Positions 1 through 11,261 of a stretch of DNA of 64,000 nucleotides are shown here, one piece after another; the stretch's first letter is position 1, and each line of letters begins with the position of its first letter. The notes under the pieces are model-generated. The model worked only from the letters and a program-made list of their open reading frames with translations. It did not search any database and was not told where the DNA came from. The translations under genes and the position numbers were made by a program. This DNA comes from Stomorhina lunata. Lineage: Eukaryota; Arthropoda; Insecta; Diptera; Rhiniidae. The stretch lies in contig OW121744.1 of NCBI GenBank assembly GCA_933228675.1, forward strand, positions 58,857,775-58,921,774, written 5' to 3'.

Positions 1-1256
1 TAACTTTGTTAACAATGTTAAGAAGGGTGATACCCCTCCAATTCGAACAGTCCTGCAAATTTCCTTTTTTTTTTGGCAGTTTTATAACAAGACCTTCTCT
101 GAGATCATTTGGCAATCTTTCTTCCGACCAATACTTCGTGATTAGAGGCTTTAACAACATTGTTGATAAAGCTGTGTTAACTTTTAGTAATTCGGGTGGT
201 ATCCCATCAGCACCTGCAGACATTACAGATTTTAGCCGTTTGATTGCAGCTGTTATTTCTTGGGATGTTGTTGGTAACGTATCAAACTTATTATGAAAGC
301 ACATATTTTGGAGCCATGATAGGCAAATTAGCCCCTACGGGCCGAGCACCAATCGTCATTTTCACATACACAACACGAACCAAGAAGAAAAAACAAACTA
401 AAATACGAAAAATACTCATTTGTATGACAACAGTCAATTTGCAATAACAAAACACATGCAAAAGAGAACAAGAAAATATTTATTTTTTCTTAGTCTCTTT
501 ATTTGTAAAATCACCAATACATTGATATTTCCTATGTTCTCTTTGTGCCTATCATGGTTTTGGAGTATTCAGCTGAATTGGCTGACAACAATTTTGAGTA
601 ATGATCTTCCCACATTTTCATCTGTTGATCTTTAGCGTTGATCAAATCGGTTATGGTCAGCTATTTCTTTGGTGATACTGTAAAGATCCTTGGATCGGCC
701 TGTTTCATTGGCTATTTGGGCTTCTTAAGCTAAATTATCTCCGCTTGTCTTCCCTTGCACTAAGCTTAACTTCTCGGTTGGCTTGCTGGTATTCACGTTG
801 CATTTCTTGCTTCCCTTGGGGGGTTTTGGCATCATTTGTTTTCCCTTTTGGCCCATTTTCTTTTTTTAATTAACTGTCACGTTTTATTAGAAATCCATGG
901 CTTGGTCGACTTTCTTTTATAACCAATTTCGCTGATAAAAGTTTCAATAAAGGCAGATCTTACATGCTTCCAGTAAGTTTCAATATTCTGGTATGCAGTG
1001 AGGCATCAGATAACTTAGCAGCAACATCAGCTAACTTCAGTCTCTGTTAGTGAAGTCTTTTCCTGCTAGTAGTTGGTTTATGTGACACTGCTTTCAACTT
1101 CAGCCGAACTTTAGCTACAATCAAATGTTGATCACTTTCTATATCAGCACCCCTCTTATTTTTCACATTTAACAGAGACCTTCTCTACATTTTGCTTATT
1201 GCAAACTGGTCTATTTGGTTCTCGGTTATATGATCCGGGGACACCCGGAGTGCACT
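1..1256 (-). pseudogene. Decayed non-LTR retrotransposon (endonuclease end plus start of RT)
   Basis: Read on the minus strand, about 1256 to 1030 encodes the C-terminal end of an AP-type endonuclease: VSPDHITENQIDQFAISKM, a stop, then RRSLLNVKNKRGADIESDQH and LIVAKVRLKL. This is the usual 'TW-SP-G...NQIDHI...RSLL-DVR--RGAD--SDHHL' block with the catalytic SDHH altered to SDQH. Further along is a linker with stops, then the N-terminal part of a reverse transcriptase (about 296 to 1): AIKRLKSVMSAGADGIPPELL and SNWRGITLLNIVNKV, the block in front of the palm. Several stops and frame changes show it is dead. The RT continues off the left edge of the window. Clade is RTE-like or CR1-like; I cannot decide without alignment. 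Confidence 0.8.
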
Positions 1257-1299
1257 TATGGATGTTTTTGTGAGGAGGAGCACAAAATTAAAATTATTA

Positions 1300-1699
1300 T
1301 ATAACTCCACCCAAAATCACCGTACCAAATTTCGTTTCATTTGACCATAGCTCCCACACAAACTCTTCTGTTAAAACGCACTAAATGAGACAAAAATCAC
1401 TAAAACGCTAGTAAATCTGAAGATAATGGGAATTTTAAGTTTATTTTTTGCATGCATCATTTTTGTAACAACTGAAAGTTTGCCAAATTTCAACATAATC
1501 GGTCCACATTTGACCCTAGCTCTCATATAAGTCCAAATGACGGAAATATCTTAAATATATAAGTTTTTTGAAAACGTTTGCATGATAGCAAAATTTAGCA
1601 AATATTTGTCTTTATACAGGAAAAAGAACACTTTTGACCTTAGTGGTGAATGGTATCGTATGGTCAGGCTGGACCGACTATATCAGTTTCTTAATTGTT
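1300..1699 (+). mobile_element. 3' fragment of hairpin-ended repeat, family 1
   Basis: This stretch matches the 3' half of the ~780-bp repeat at 3822-4604: shared phrases include 'ccaaatttcg', 'catttgaccatagctcc', 'gtctttatacaggaaaaag' and the end 'gaccgactatatcagtttctta'. The subterminal hairpin (GGTCAGGC...GACC) is partly mutated here. The 5' half with the GTCY-rich part is missing. Confidence 0.7.
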
Positions 1700-1763
1700 T
1701 TATTTAAAATAAATCTCTTGATGAAAGGCCCTTTATACATAAATATCTATGTATCTCTAAATT

Positions 1764-1786
1764 ATATCAAACAGTATAACTATTTG
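1764..1786 (+). promoter_or_regulatory. Conserved upstream block of DUF1091 gene A
   Basis: The string atatcaaacagtataact, followed by atttg, lies 95-117 bp before the start codon of gene A and recurs with two changes before gene C (20113-20135). Both genes also share the leader 'cataacattaaaagcgatg' directly at the start codon. Conservation between paralogues suggests promoter or 5' UTR, but shared ancestry alone could explain it. No convincing TATA box was assigned. Confidence 0.35.
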
Positions 1787-1880
1787 TATTCCAACTATTT
1801 AATTTAGTACTTAATTATAATAAATACATTTTGTTACAATTAAAATACAATTAGAAAAAACGCGCATAACATTAAAAGCG

Positions 1881-2604
1881 ATGAATGAGTTAAAAAGAAT
1901 TTTATATATATTAACGCTTGTATTTTTCATAATCAAATTGTCATGGTGCCTAAATGTAAAAATAACCAATATAAAATGTACGGAATATGATAAAGCGTTT
2001 GCGGAATTTAAAAGGTGCTCTTTGAAGGCGCTTTCCCGCGATAAAAGCAGCTTAAGTTTACTTCTTCGGCTGCATCAGGGAAAAGTTGAAAATATTACGG
2101 TAAGTAGTTAAATTACTAAAAGAAGAACTCGTAGATTTATATACTTATATGTAGTAATACCTTAATAAACTTGTCATATTATTATTATTCGTTTATGAAT
2201 GCATAATATTTTGTTACAGGTCAATGCAGAATTTTCAAGAAAAGACTACACTCAAAAATATCGACCATTTATGTACAAACAAACTATAGATTTATGTAAA
2301 TTCTTAAAAAATCGAAAAAGTTTTGTATTTTGGAATATCTTTTATTTAATGGTCCAGCCTTTTACAAATGTCAATCATTCATGTCCTTTTGAAGTAAGTG
2401 CAAATGTCGAAATTTCTATTTTTATCTGACTTACAATAATATATTATATTTAAGAACGATCTAATTCTAGATAATTTAATATTGGATGCCAGCATGTTTA
2501 AAATGCTTCCATTTCCATCTGGTGAATATTCAGTCCATCTAAAAGCAGCCGTCTACAATCAATACAAAGTCGAGGCTCAAACATTCTTCGAGTACAAAGA
2601 ATGA
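1881..2604 (+). CDS. DUF1091 (DM8) family secreted protein, gene A
   Basis: Three exons: 1881-2099, 2220-2393 and 2455-2604, with GTAAGT donors and AG acceptors, both introns in phase 0; 180 residues. Residues 1-23 form a signal peptide (basic start, hydrophobic LYILTLVFFIIKLSW). The mature part carries the family pattern: ITNIKC..YDK.F..F..C near residues 28-46, VNAEF..KDYTQKYRPF from 74, then C99, an N-H-S sequon before C128-P, and a C-terminal PFPSGEYSVHLKAAVYN block. Four cysteines (33, 46, 99, 128) are shared with genes B and C. Sequons at N71 and N125. DUF1091/DM8 proteins are an expanded fly family of mostly unknown function; some relatives are expressed in gustatory organs, but no role can be assigned here. 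The frame is open throughout and splice sites match the paralogues, so I judge it functional. Intron 2 is 61 bp in all three copies. Confidence 0.9.
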
Positions 2605-3821
2605 ATTATTCTCAAGTCAAATCCAACATTTTCGAGCACTTACTGAACCACAACATCTCAGATTTTGATTAAATTTTGAAGAACTTGAAGAATTGTATGA
2701 GCTAGAAGAATGTTTGTATTGTTACGACGTGAAACGTGAAAAAAATTCTTTTTGCAAACAAAATTAAAACACTTTATGTAGTTTTACAAAATTATATTTC
2801 ATTAACTTTAGAGTTAATCATTTTCAACACACTTTCACAAAAACTGTAAACAAACTTTACAAAACTGCTTTACAAATATTCTTAATCACACTGTTCTCTT
2901 ATACGCGTCTCAATTAAAACTGTTCCCACAATATTCGTCCATCGGCCTTATATAGTAGAGAAGAGAGTTTCTAGCAATTTCAAAAAACAAAGAGCTGCTG
3001 TCGTTGATTACACTAACAATGTGGCTTGCGGAAGTTCATGCATGTTTCAATACATTCTCACATGATCAAGAACACACATACGTTGTACAAATAAATTTTC
3101 TGAAGTTAACAGTAACAGAGAGAGAGAATGTTGATAAAAGAGAAAAATGATGGTATACTCTTACAGCACATATGAGGAACATGTTGCTCTGCTTATAGAC
3201 ACAAACAGAACAACAACAACATCAATAGAAACATTCTAGAAAACTAGGGGAACAATTAAAAGTAGTGAACTTTGCACAATGGGGCGGATAACTTAAAAAT
3301 TAGTGACAACATCATAAACTGAATTTCTATTAAAAAAATAAATACTTAAATTTATTAAATTATAAAGAAAAAGTTTAAGTATTAGGAAATTTTGGTCTCT
3401 TATTTTAGCGTTTATATTAGTCCGTATATGTTTCGCGACAAAGGAACCAATGCTTTAAACACATAAGGACACGCTATGAATGTTATATTTGCTTTTATTT
3501 GAAATTTCTTTAGTTTTCTATAAAAAAAATACTAGTAGTATAAGAGATATTAAACGAAAGATAGATTTACGTTTTTCTTAAAAAAACGAATTGATTTGGA
3601 AAAACTGGGAGTTAGGGGTGTTTTATTGTCCGACGTAGATTCAGAATATATATATTTCTTTCTCTTGTGTCCAAAAGCGTGTACCACGGTGTTATAGATG
3701 GCAAAAACGGGTTTTTTTTCGACAAAGATCTGTTTTACTGCTGAAAATCGTGCTTTGGGTAGTCAGAAATAATATTTGTTCTGCAATTTTTGTTTACTAG
3801 GCGTGTTCCCGAATCTACTGC
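2605..3821. other. Intergenic, no gene seen
   Basis: AT-rich. A stretch at about 2720-3308 has a TATA-like 'ccttatatagtag' and ends TGTTAC...GTGACA, which could be a solo LTR, but the flanks show no target-site duplication, so I do not call it. The first ~60 bp still resemble the 3' flank of DUF1091 gene C ('ttaaattttgaagaactt'). Confidence 0.5.
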
Positions 3822-4604
3822 TATTTATACGCTTCACCACCACAGGTGGAAAGGGTTTATAAGTTTGTGCTGATGTATGTAACGCATTGAAATATTTGTC
3901 TTAGACCCATCTTTTAGTATACCAATAGGCTTAGAATCACTTTCTAAGTCGATTTAGCGATGTCCGTGCGTCTGGCTGGTTGGACGGCTGGCTGGACCCC
4001 CATGTAAAACTACAGGCCGCAATTCTAAAGATAATTTGATTAAATTTGGTACCGATCATTTTTTTGATAATGGGAACATGGCTATTGAAATTCGTCAAAA
4101 TAGGTTTATTATTTATGGTACCTCCCATAGGTCCCACTTCCAGGAATTGATATATTGGCCACAAAAATCAATATTTTTGTATGAAATTTAAAACAAATAC
4201 TGCTTATGTAAACTTAAATCACTGTACCAAATTTCGTCGGTCCACATTTGACCATAGCTCCCATACAAACTCTTCTCAAAACGCACTAAGTGAGACAAAA
4301 TTCACTAAAACGCTCGTAAATCTGAAGATAATGAGAATTTTGAGTTTGTTTTTTGCATACACAATTTTTTTGTAATGTAATCAATTTGTGAAATTTCGAG
4401 ATAATCGGTCCACATTTGATCCTAGCTCTCATATATGTCCAAATGACGGAAACAGCTTAAATATATAAGTTTTGAGAAAATGTTTGGATGATGGCGAAAT
4501 TTAGCAAATATTTGTCTTTATACAGGAAAAAGAACACCTTTGACCATAGTGGTGAAGGGTATCGTATGGTCGGGCTTGACCGACTATAGCACTTTCTTAT
4601 TTGT
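3822..4604 (+). mobile_element. Hairpin-ended non-autonomous element, family 1, full copy
   Basis: About 780 bp. It opens with 'tttatacgcttcaccaccac' and a region of GTCY-like words (gtccgtgcgtctggctgg), and closes with a hairpin GTCGG...CCGAC followed by 'tatagcactttcttatttg'. A second full copy lies inverted at 35252-36055 (~800 bp) and a fragment at 1300-1699. No coding capacity. Head GTCY microsatellite, subterminal 3' hairpin and no obvious target duplication fit the mini-me/DINE-1 type of Helentron-derived elements; that assignment is inference. Confidence 0.7.
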
Positions 4605-5799
4605 TTTAAGTTGCTTTAGAAAATAGTAATTTTTAACAGTAGACCATTAAATTTGAACTTGCAATGTTTTAGAGTTTTGTTCAGAAAGGTTAGTTCATCA
4701 ATCTAATAGGAGACACTTATCCCGAAGCCAATTTTTCGATATATTTTTAAAAACTTACTAAAAATGTAGAAAAGATAATTTAATGACGTTTTCAAAATGG
4801 TGGTCATGAAAATTAGATTAAAAATGTAGTGTAGTTTACTTGTTTTATATTTTAATTTTTAAGAAATATTGTCTAATATGAAAACAATTATGAAAGCTAG
4901 AAAAGTTAAATTGTTCACATAATTTTCAAGTTAATATATGGTATGGGATTATCCGATTACTTTGATTTTTTTTGCATATAAGCTTTATGAACTAGGCAAC
5001 AGAATTACATTAAAAAGAAAAAAATAAATGTAAAATTTAAAAAAAAAAATTAACAAAAATATATAATTTTTTAAATCTTCAACTTTGAGCTTATATTTCA
5101 TAAATATTTAGTTACATAATAATTCGGTTTACATGTTTTTGAATAGACAATTGTTTTGAAAATAACATACAAAAAACCGCATTTTAAAATATCAACCCAT
5201 TGAAGAGTTATAGATTTTTTAACAAACCCCCCCCCCCAAAAAAAAAAAAAAAAAAAATACACTGTGTGCCGTATTACCATGATAGTAAGTAGTACATGGC
5301 TTAGTTGATTTATAAAAAGCTTAATAACTTTTTGATTCTTCCTCCGGTTTAAAGAATTTAAACCATGTCTTATTAGGAACTTTATTCTCTTGTTATATTA
5401 ATATAAACTTTTATGAGCTCTTATATAAGAATAAGCAATAAAAAGCTACTTAAGTCAAAAAGGTGTAAAAATGTTGTTTTTTTACAAATGTGTACAAAGA
5501 TGACATGCTATTTTAAAGCACAGTCTGTTTTCTTTGTTGTTAAAAAAATTAAAATCGGATACAAACTGACTGAGCTATGGGTCAATACGTTGACGAACCT
5601 TGTTAAAATCGGGTTTTTGCGTATAACTTTTTAATTTGGACGTATTTCTGAAATTTTTGTGCACGATTTGTCATATTCTCAATGAGGTCTACAGCCCAAG
5701 CTAGGGCGTTTCCCGAGTTTTTTTTTAGTGTAACAGAGTGTTATCTTTATTGTGTCTAACAAAATTACAATTTGTATTAAGTAATTCAGTTCCATTTAT
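4605..5799. other. AT-rich intergenic DNA with homopolymer run
   Basis: No gene or recognised repeat. A C-run directly followed by about 20 A residues sits at 5227-5257. Confidence 0.5.
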
Positions 5800-7014
5800 T
5801 ATACCCTTCACCAATAGGTGAAATTCTATTATAAGTTTGTCATTCAGTTTGTAATTTTTTCATTGTTATACCGATCGACTCTGAATCGCCAGGAGAGTCG
5901 ATTTAGCCATGTCCGTCTGTCTGTCTGTTTGTGGAGCTCCTGGTGGATGTACCCAGACGAATCATACACCGGATTTTAGGAAATTTCCCTACGCAGCACG
6001 CTATAGATTTTCATTAAAATCGGTCCAAAAACACCCGAGATATCGCTAACTTCGATGACGAATTTTAAAAAATTATTTTTTTTTTTAAATTCTCATCGAA
6101 TTTGGAATTTTGGCGATATTTCTTTTGTTTATAGACTGATTTTAATAAAAATTTAACAGCATGTTGCCTTGGAGTATTTTCTAAAATCTGATATAGGTAT
6201 AATTCAAAAAAATTTTTTAAGAAAATACTGTTTAAAAAAAAAAAAAAAAAATTAAATTTGTCAATTTGTATACATCGATATTCTTTGCTTTGGCGATATC
6301 TCGGTTATTGATCTACCGATTTTGATGAAATTTAATATTGTGCTGCGTTGAATGATTTCCTAAAATTTGATATACTGTTCAAAAACTTGTTTAAAAAAAC
6401 ACAGTTTTTGTCGAAATTTAAATTTTTTTTTTGGAAAAATACAGTTAAAAAAAATACAGATATCTCTGGTGTTTATAGACCGATTTTGATGAAATTTAAT
6501 AACATGATGCATTGGAGTATTTTCTAAAATCCGATACATAATTTTAAATTTTTTTAATCTTGTTTTTTTAATTTTTTTTTCTAAAATTTGCCAATTTGCG
6601 TGTACAAGTATGTTGCGTTGAATGATTTTCTAAAATTTGATATACAGATCAAAAATTTTTTTTATTTTAAAACACAGGTTTTTGACGAAATTTTAAATAA
6701 AAAAAAAACAGTTTTCAACAACAAATTTTTTAATTTCGTAAAAATTAAAAAAAAAAAATATAGTGGTTTTTTAAAAATTTTCCAATTTGCGTACATCGTC
6801 ATCTTTTGCTTTGGCGATATCTCAGTTATTGATGGATTTTGATGAAATTCAATAGTGTGTTGCATTAAATGATTTCCAAAAATTTGATATACAGTTCAAA
6901 AAAGTTTTTTTTTTTTTTTTTAAATACACAGTTAAAAAAAAATAAAATTTGGTAAATTTCGGGACAACGAATTTAGAATTTTGGCAATATCTCAGATTGT
7001 AATGTACCCATTTT
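5800..7014 (+). mobile_element. Helentron-like element, family 2, left part of interrupted copy
   Basis: Starts 'atacccttcaccaataggtg', then a (GTCT)n head at about 5914-5930. It then consists of several degenerate tandem units of roughly 165-200 bp, each with 'gaccgattttgatgaaattt' and 'ttctaaaatttgatata' type phrases (about 6010, 6130, 6310, 6480, 6612, 6835). The sequence breaks off at 7014 inside such a unit and resumes at 9016, because another element of the same family (7015-9015) sits in it. The outer copy has no 3' hairpin, so it is also 3' truncated. Confidence 0.7.
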
Positions 7015-9015
7015 TATACCCTTCACCAATAGGTGAAAGGGTATTATAAGTTTGTGATTCCGTTTGTAATTTAGACCCCATAAAAATTATACCGATCGAC
7101 TCAGAATCGGGAGGAGAATCGATTAAGCGATGTCCGTCTGTCTGTCTGTCTGTCTGTCCGTCCGTCTGTCTGTCTGTTGAAATCAAGTTTCTGAAGCCCC
7201 TGGAGGATGGACTTACATAAATTATATATCAGATTTTAGGAAATTCTCCCGCAATGAACGCTATTAAATTTCATTAAAATCGGTTTATAAACACCGAAAA
7301 TATCGAAAAAATACCAAAAATTAGACGAACATTTGAAAATTTTTGATTGAAACACACTTAAATAACAAGAGAAAAAAGATACTCCTGGTGTACATGTGAT
7401 AATATGTTATATATCAGATTGTAGGAAATATTTTCCCAAAGCACTCTGTAAAATTTTATCAAAATCGGTCCATAAACAACTGAGATATCGCCAAAACACT
7501 GAATTTGATGTATCGCAAATTGCCCAAAGTACACATTAGAGAATGTTTGTTGAAAAAATTAAATGCAGAAATAGGAAAAACTATCCTCCTTTAGAACGGA
7601 CCTACATAAATTTTATATCAGATTTTAGGAAATTCCCCCACCAAGCACGTTATTAAATTTTATCAAAAGCGGTCTATAAACAATTGAGATATCGCCATAA
7701 CACTACATTTGATGTACAGCAAATTGCCCAAAGTACGTGTCTAAGAAATTTTGTTTACATTTTGTAAGTATTGTTTCAGAGATATCTCAGGTGTTTATGG
7801 ACCGATTGTGATGAAATTTGACATCGTTCTTTATGGGAGGATTTTCTAAAATCTGATATATATACTCCACAAATCTGATTATGAATACCATTCAAATTGT
7901 ACCGATCAACTCAGAATCGGCACAAGAATCGATTTCGCGACCTCCGTCCGTCCGTCTGTTTGTTTGCCCGTCCGTCCGTCTGTTTGTTTGTCCGTCCGTC
8001 TACATGTCCGTCCGTCTACCTGTCTGTCCTTTTTTCTGTTGTAGTTAAGTTTTTGGAGCTCCTGTTTTGTCGATATCTCAGATGTTTATTTTGATGAGCT
8101 CTATTCACATTTAGTGAAATCTCCCATATAAACCCGACCGGGAATCGATTTAATGCTGATAAATTAAATCACATTAAAATTGCACAAAGAACTAGAGCAA
8201 AACTTTCCAAACATCCATCGGACAGATCGAAAGAACTATACATCCCAAATATTATTGATGAAGTGTTCATTTTAATTAATTAACTAACTTCAAATTAATA
8301 AGTAAACTTTTCCGACAAAGCTGATAACCATCCAATCAAAAGCTATATATTTCACGTATGTATCTAAAACTAAGAGTGTATACCCTATAATTTTAAGGCT
8401 TGTATACATTGACAATCATTGTTAAAGCTTTGACCTAAATCAGTCCGCTAACTTCAGAGTTTTACATAACTAATCAAGAACTTTTACTAGTTGGATAATT
8501 CGTACGAATTAAAGTGCACAACCCTCACTGGGCACAGCGTTTTTGGGTTGCATGTCAGAATACTTAAACTTTATCAAATCGATGTGCTATTGCAAATCTA
8601 AGGGCATCTACATTTTAAAGCATCTTTTCTGCATGGTTTATCTGGTCTATCGAACTTTATTAAATGTTCGTAAAATATGTGTCTATTTTATTTCGAAGCT
8701 ACTGGCTGGCTTAAATATGCATTCTCTACTTGTAGTCTAGTAATCATTATCTTTCACAAAGGGACCACTTTAGAACCCAAGTGAAGCTTCCCTAGACATC
8801 AGCCACCTGCCCAACCTAACCTTTGGGTGCATAACTATTCTAGATGATGACGCCACCGAAAAGGTTTTCGTTTTCCGACTCTTAATTTTAAAGACTCTTT
8901 GCATATAATACTAGTATAACCAAATATTGCTACGAATTACATTAAGTACTTTTGGAACACCATTGGTGAAGGGTATCCAAGATTCGGCAAAGCCGAATAT
9001 ACCACTCTTACTTGT
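7015..9015 (+). mobile_element. Helentron-like (mini-me/DINE-1 type) element, family 2, full copy
   Basis: Starts 'tatacccttcaccaataggtg' and ends with the perfect hairpin ATTCGGC-aa-AGCCGAAT region, then 'ataccactcttacttgt'. It has two GTCY-microsatellite heads, at 7134-7167 and 7942-8030, so it looks like a fused dimer. Near the 3' end it carries a decayed LINE C-terminus and tail (8543-8826). The same layout occurs inverted at 22629-24976; this copy lacks about 380 bp near 8095 that the other has. It encodes no protein of its own. Insertion between two T residues of the outer copy is visible at both borders. Confidence 0.75.
8543..8826 (+). pseudogene. LINE ORF2 C-terminal relic and CCTAA-type tail captured in element
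   Basis: The frame starting at 8543 reads, near its end, KHLFCMVYLVYR and LLNVRKICVYFISKLLAGLN. This lines up with the extreme C-terminus of the intact LINE at 13440-14597 (LAELRTLHLGFPFLHDL, NINIRKIGSFIDASGWL). It is followed by 'aaagggaccactttagaacc' and 'cccaacctaacct', the same 3' UTR order as that LINE ('aaagggacctctttatggac', then CCTAA repeats). The inverted sister element holds the same relic at 22800-23098, so it was captured before that element multiplied. Confidence 0.6.
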
Positions 9016-9290
9016 TATCATATATAATATCGTTTTGCTTTGGAGGATTTTCTAAGATCTGATATATAATTTATATCGGCATAATATCCGTAAATTGTGG
9101 AATTTTAAACAAAAAGAAGGTTGTTATACAAATTAAAAAAATACAATTCAAAAGAAAATAAAAAATTTTAAGCATCGAATTTCGAGTTTTGGCTATATCT
9201 CAGTTGTAAATAGAACTATATGTTGCAATTTAATAGTGTACTTCGTAGAACATTATTAACATCTAATACCTAAACATATAAGTTAAGTTG
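9016..9290 (+). mobile_element. Right part of interrupted family 2 copy
   Basis: 'tatcatatataatatcgttt' followed by 'ggaggattttctaagatctg' continues the internal unit that is cut off at 7014. The right limit is vague. Confidence 0.55.
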
Positions 9291-9642
9291 GTATGCCACC
9301 TAGAAGCTCATCAAACTTGATTTCAGCATACCGAAATATATCTTATATAAGTGACTTTTAAACATTATGCTGGCCTTTATTCATATCTTACGAAAGTGTT
9401 GTTGCCAAAAGCCTAATCTAAATAGGTCCGCTAATTAATCTCATTAAAGCAACCATTTAATCGGTCCTATAACTTTAAAGATATATGCATTTAAATACAA
9501 GATGCGAAATGTTGAAATATTGTGTAATTTCTAAAATTGTTTGTATTTCAACCTGCCTCCGAAATGTCTTAGACCCAATATAAAACAAGGTTAATCACTA
9601 ATTAAACCTTCTACTTTCCTTGGATTTGTGCCCTTTATATTA
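9291..9642. other. Intergenic, nothing recognised
   Basis: AT-rich sequence without a supported frame or repeat. Confidence 0.4.
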
Positions 9643-9675
9643 CCCTTTGGGTCAATATGACCCAACAATGAAATA

Positions 9676-11115
9676 TTAACAAAATTTCATATTTAACATA
9701 GGATTTTTGTTTAATTTAGGACCAGCACTCAGGGGATGACCCCTACTTATGCAATACATTATGTTGGAAGTAAGAAAATAGAATATGGGAGGGAGGATAC
9801 ATGGAGTCGTGTTTATACCAATATTGCAACTGGTAGTGAAAACTTCTGCGGGGAGTGAATTCCACATACGAACTACATATATTGTTGAAGGGCGAATTTA
9901 ATGTAGCGTGTTCGTACGGTCTACCGTCCAATCGATCGCAAACGAATGAGCTCTAAAAGAATGACGTGTATTGCGCAAAAAAAGTCCAAGCTTCGAGAAC
10001 GAGTTCTCTGATTTCGTTAGAGCATATTCCAAAGTATAAACAATAGGACAGTGTGACACAACTCAAATTACGATGGTACTCCTGTAAATCAATAGAGTCC
10101 CTATGAGCACTTTCGCCATATCTTGCACACGGTCGAGAAGCTCCAAAATAGACTTTGAAGCTCCAGCCCATACATGAGGTGGTGTAAATAGTAAGCAGAT
10201 CAGATGAAGTTAAGAATCTCTTGCACCGTTTTAGAAAACTGAGGCACTTGAATGCTTCTTTCGGCACTTGAAAGATGTATTTTGTCGTGCGGACATCACT
10301 TGCCCAGAACATCAAGAGCATCTGATTCCTCAATATGTACACCACCCATTAATACAGATAAAGAACGTTCCCACTGCAGTCGGTTCTTCGTACCGGAACG
10401 ACTCGGAATTCTTACGATTCCGACCAAGGACTGTCACTTCTACGATATTACCAATAATATCGCAGTTACAACAACAACAACAACAGATGAAGAAACATTG
10501 TTTGCCGCGCGTTTATGCGTTAGCATACAACATCCATTCGCATGACCCCATTCTGAAATTGTTTCTAAATATCGGTTTAATGATTAATTCATGTTTTGTC
10601 TCATAGCGCCAACCTCAAGAACGCTTGGCCTATGATTGAATGAATATGAATGGCAAATATTACTATCATCTGCAAAAGAGTATATGGGATTGGAAATTTG
10701 ATGTTGAAGGTCATTTATAAAGATAAGAAATAGACTTGGAGAAAGAACAGAGCTTGCGGTATCCCTGAATAAATCTTGAACTCGTTTGAAGAGAACCCAT
10801 CTATAACAACTCGTATAGAGCGATATCTGAGGAAGCTTGATATAAACCTTGAGAAGTTATTACCAACGTCAAAGGCAATAAGTTTTGATAGAAGTTCTTC
10901 ATGCCAAACTATATCAAATGCCTTGGAAATATTCTTCACAAAATATGCCCATTTGTTAGCTCATTGATCTGCAAGTTCTGCTAGATAAGGGCTGCTTCTG
11001 AAGTTTTTATTAAAACTCAAGCCTGGATTCATTTAAGTCCACAAGATCTATACGCTGATGCATCTATCATGTTTGAAAATAATGCAACTGGCCATCGTTT
11101 AGTCTCGCGCTTACA
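9676..11115 (-). pseudogene. Decayed CR1/jockey-like LINE, RT domain to C-terminus
   Basis: Read from 11115 downwards, the minus strand gives a broken RT. About 10939-10770 reads ISKAFDIVWHEELLSKL (palm motif with the first catalytic Asp changed), then FISSFLRYRSIRVVIDGFSS and NEFKIYSGIPQ. About 10735-10640 reads LSPSLFLIFINDL and YSFADDSNICHS; the catalytic FADD box at 10666-10677 is intact. After that come the thumb (AFKCLSFLKRCKRFLTSSDLL at 10262-10200) and the end domain (CSNEIRELVLEAWTF near 10013, MWNSLPAEVF near 9867). Stops and frameshifts interrupt it repeatedly. Pieces of the same family occur at 16910-17440. Confidence 0.8.
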
Positions 11116-11261
11116 TATGTAATTAGGAACAAGTTGGTCAAGTTTGGATGTAATGATGTAGTATTTTAGTTGTTTTTTTGTTCATGATCTCTTACGTCGG
11201 CTGAAAGATGAAGAGATCTTAAGAGGAAAACTTATTTATTTTTGTTTGGAACATATGATGC

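Noticed and set aside
2720..3308. Solo LTR
   Set aside because: TG...CA-like ends and a TATA-like word, but no target duplication and no primer-binding site or internal region.
8543..8740. Small gene conserved in two copies (65 and 67 codons)
   Set aside because: Conserved because both lie in copies of the same transposon; the content matches a LINE C-terminus.
10252..10606. Plus-strand frames of 97 and 112 codons
   Set aside because: Antisense to the LINE RT on the minus strand.
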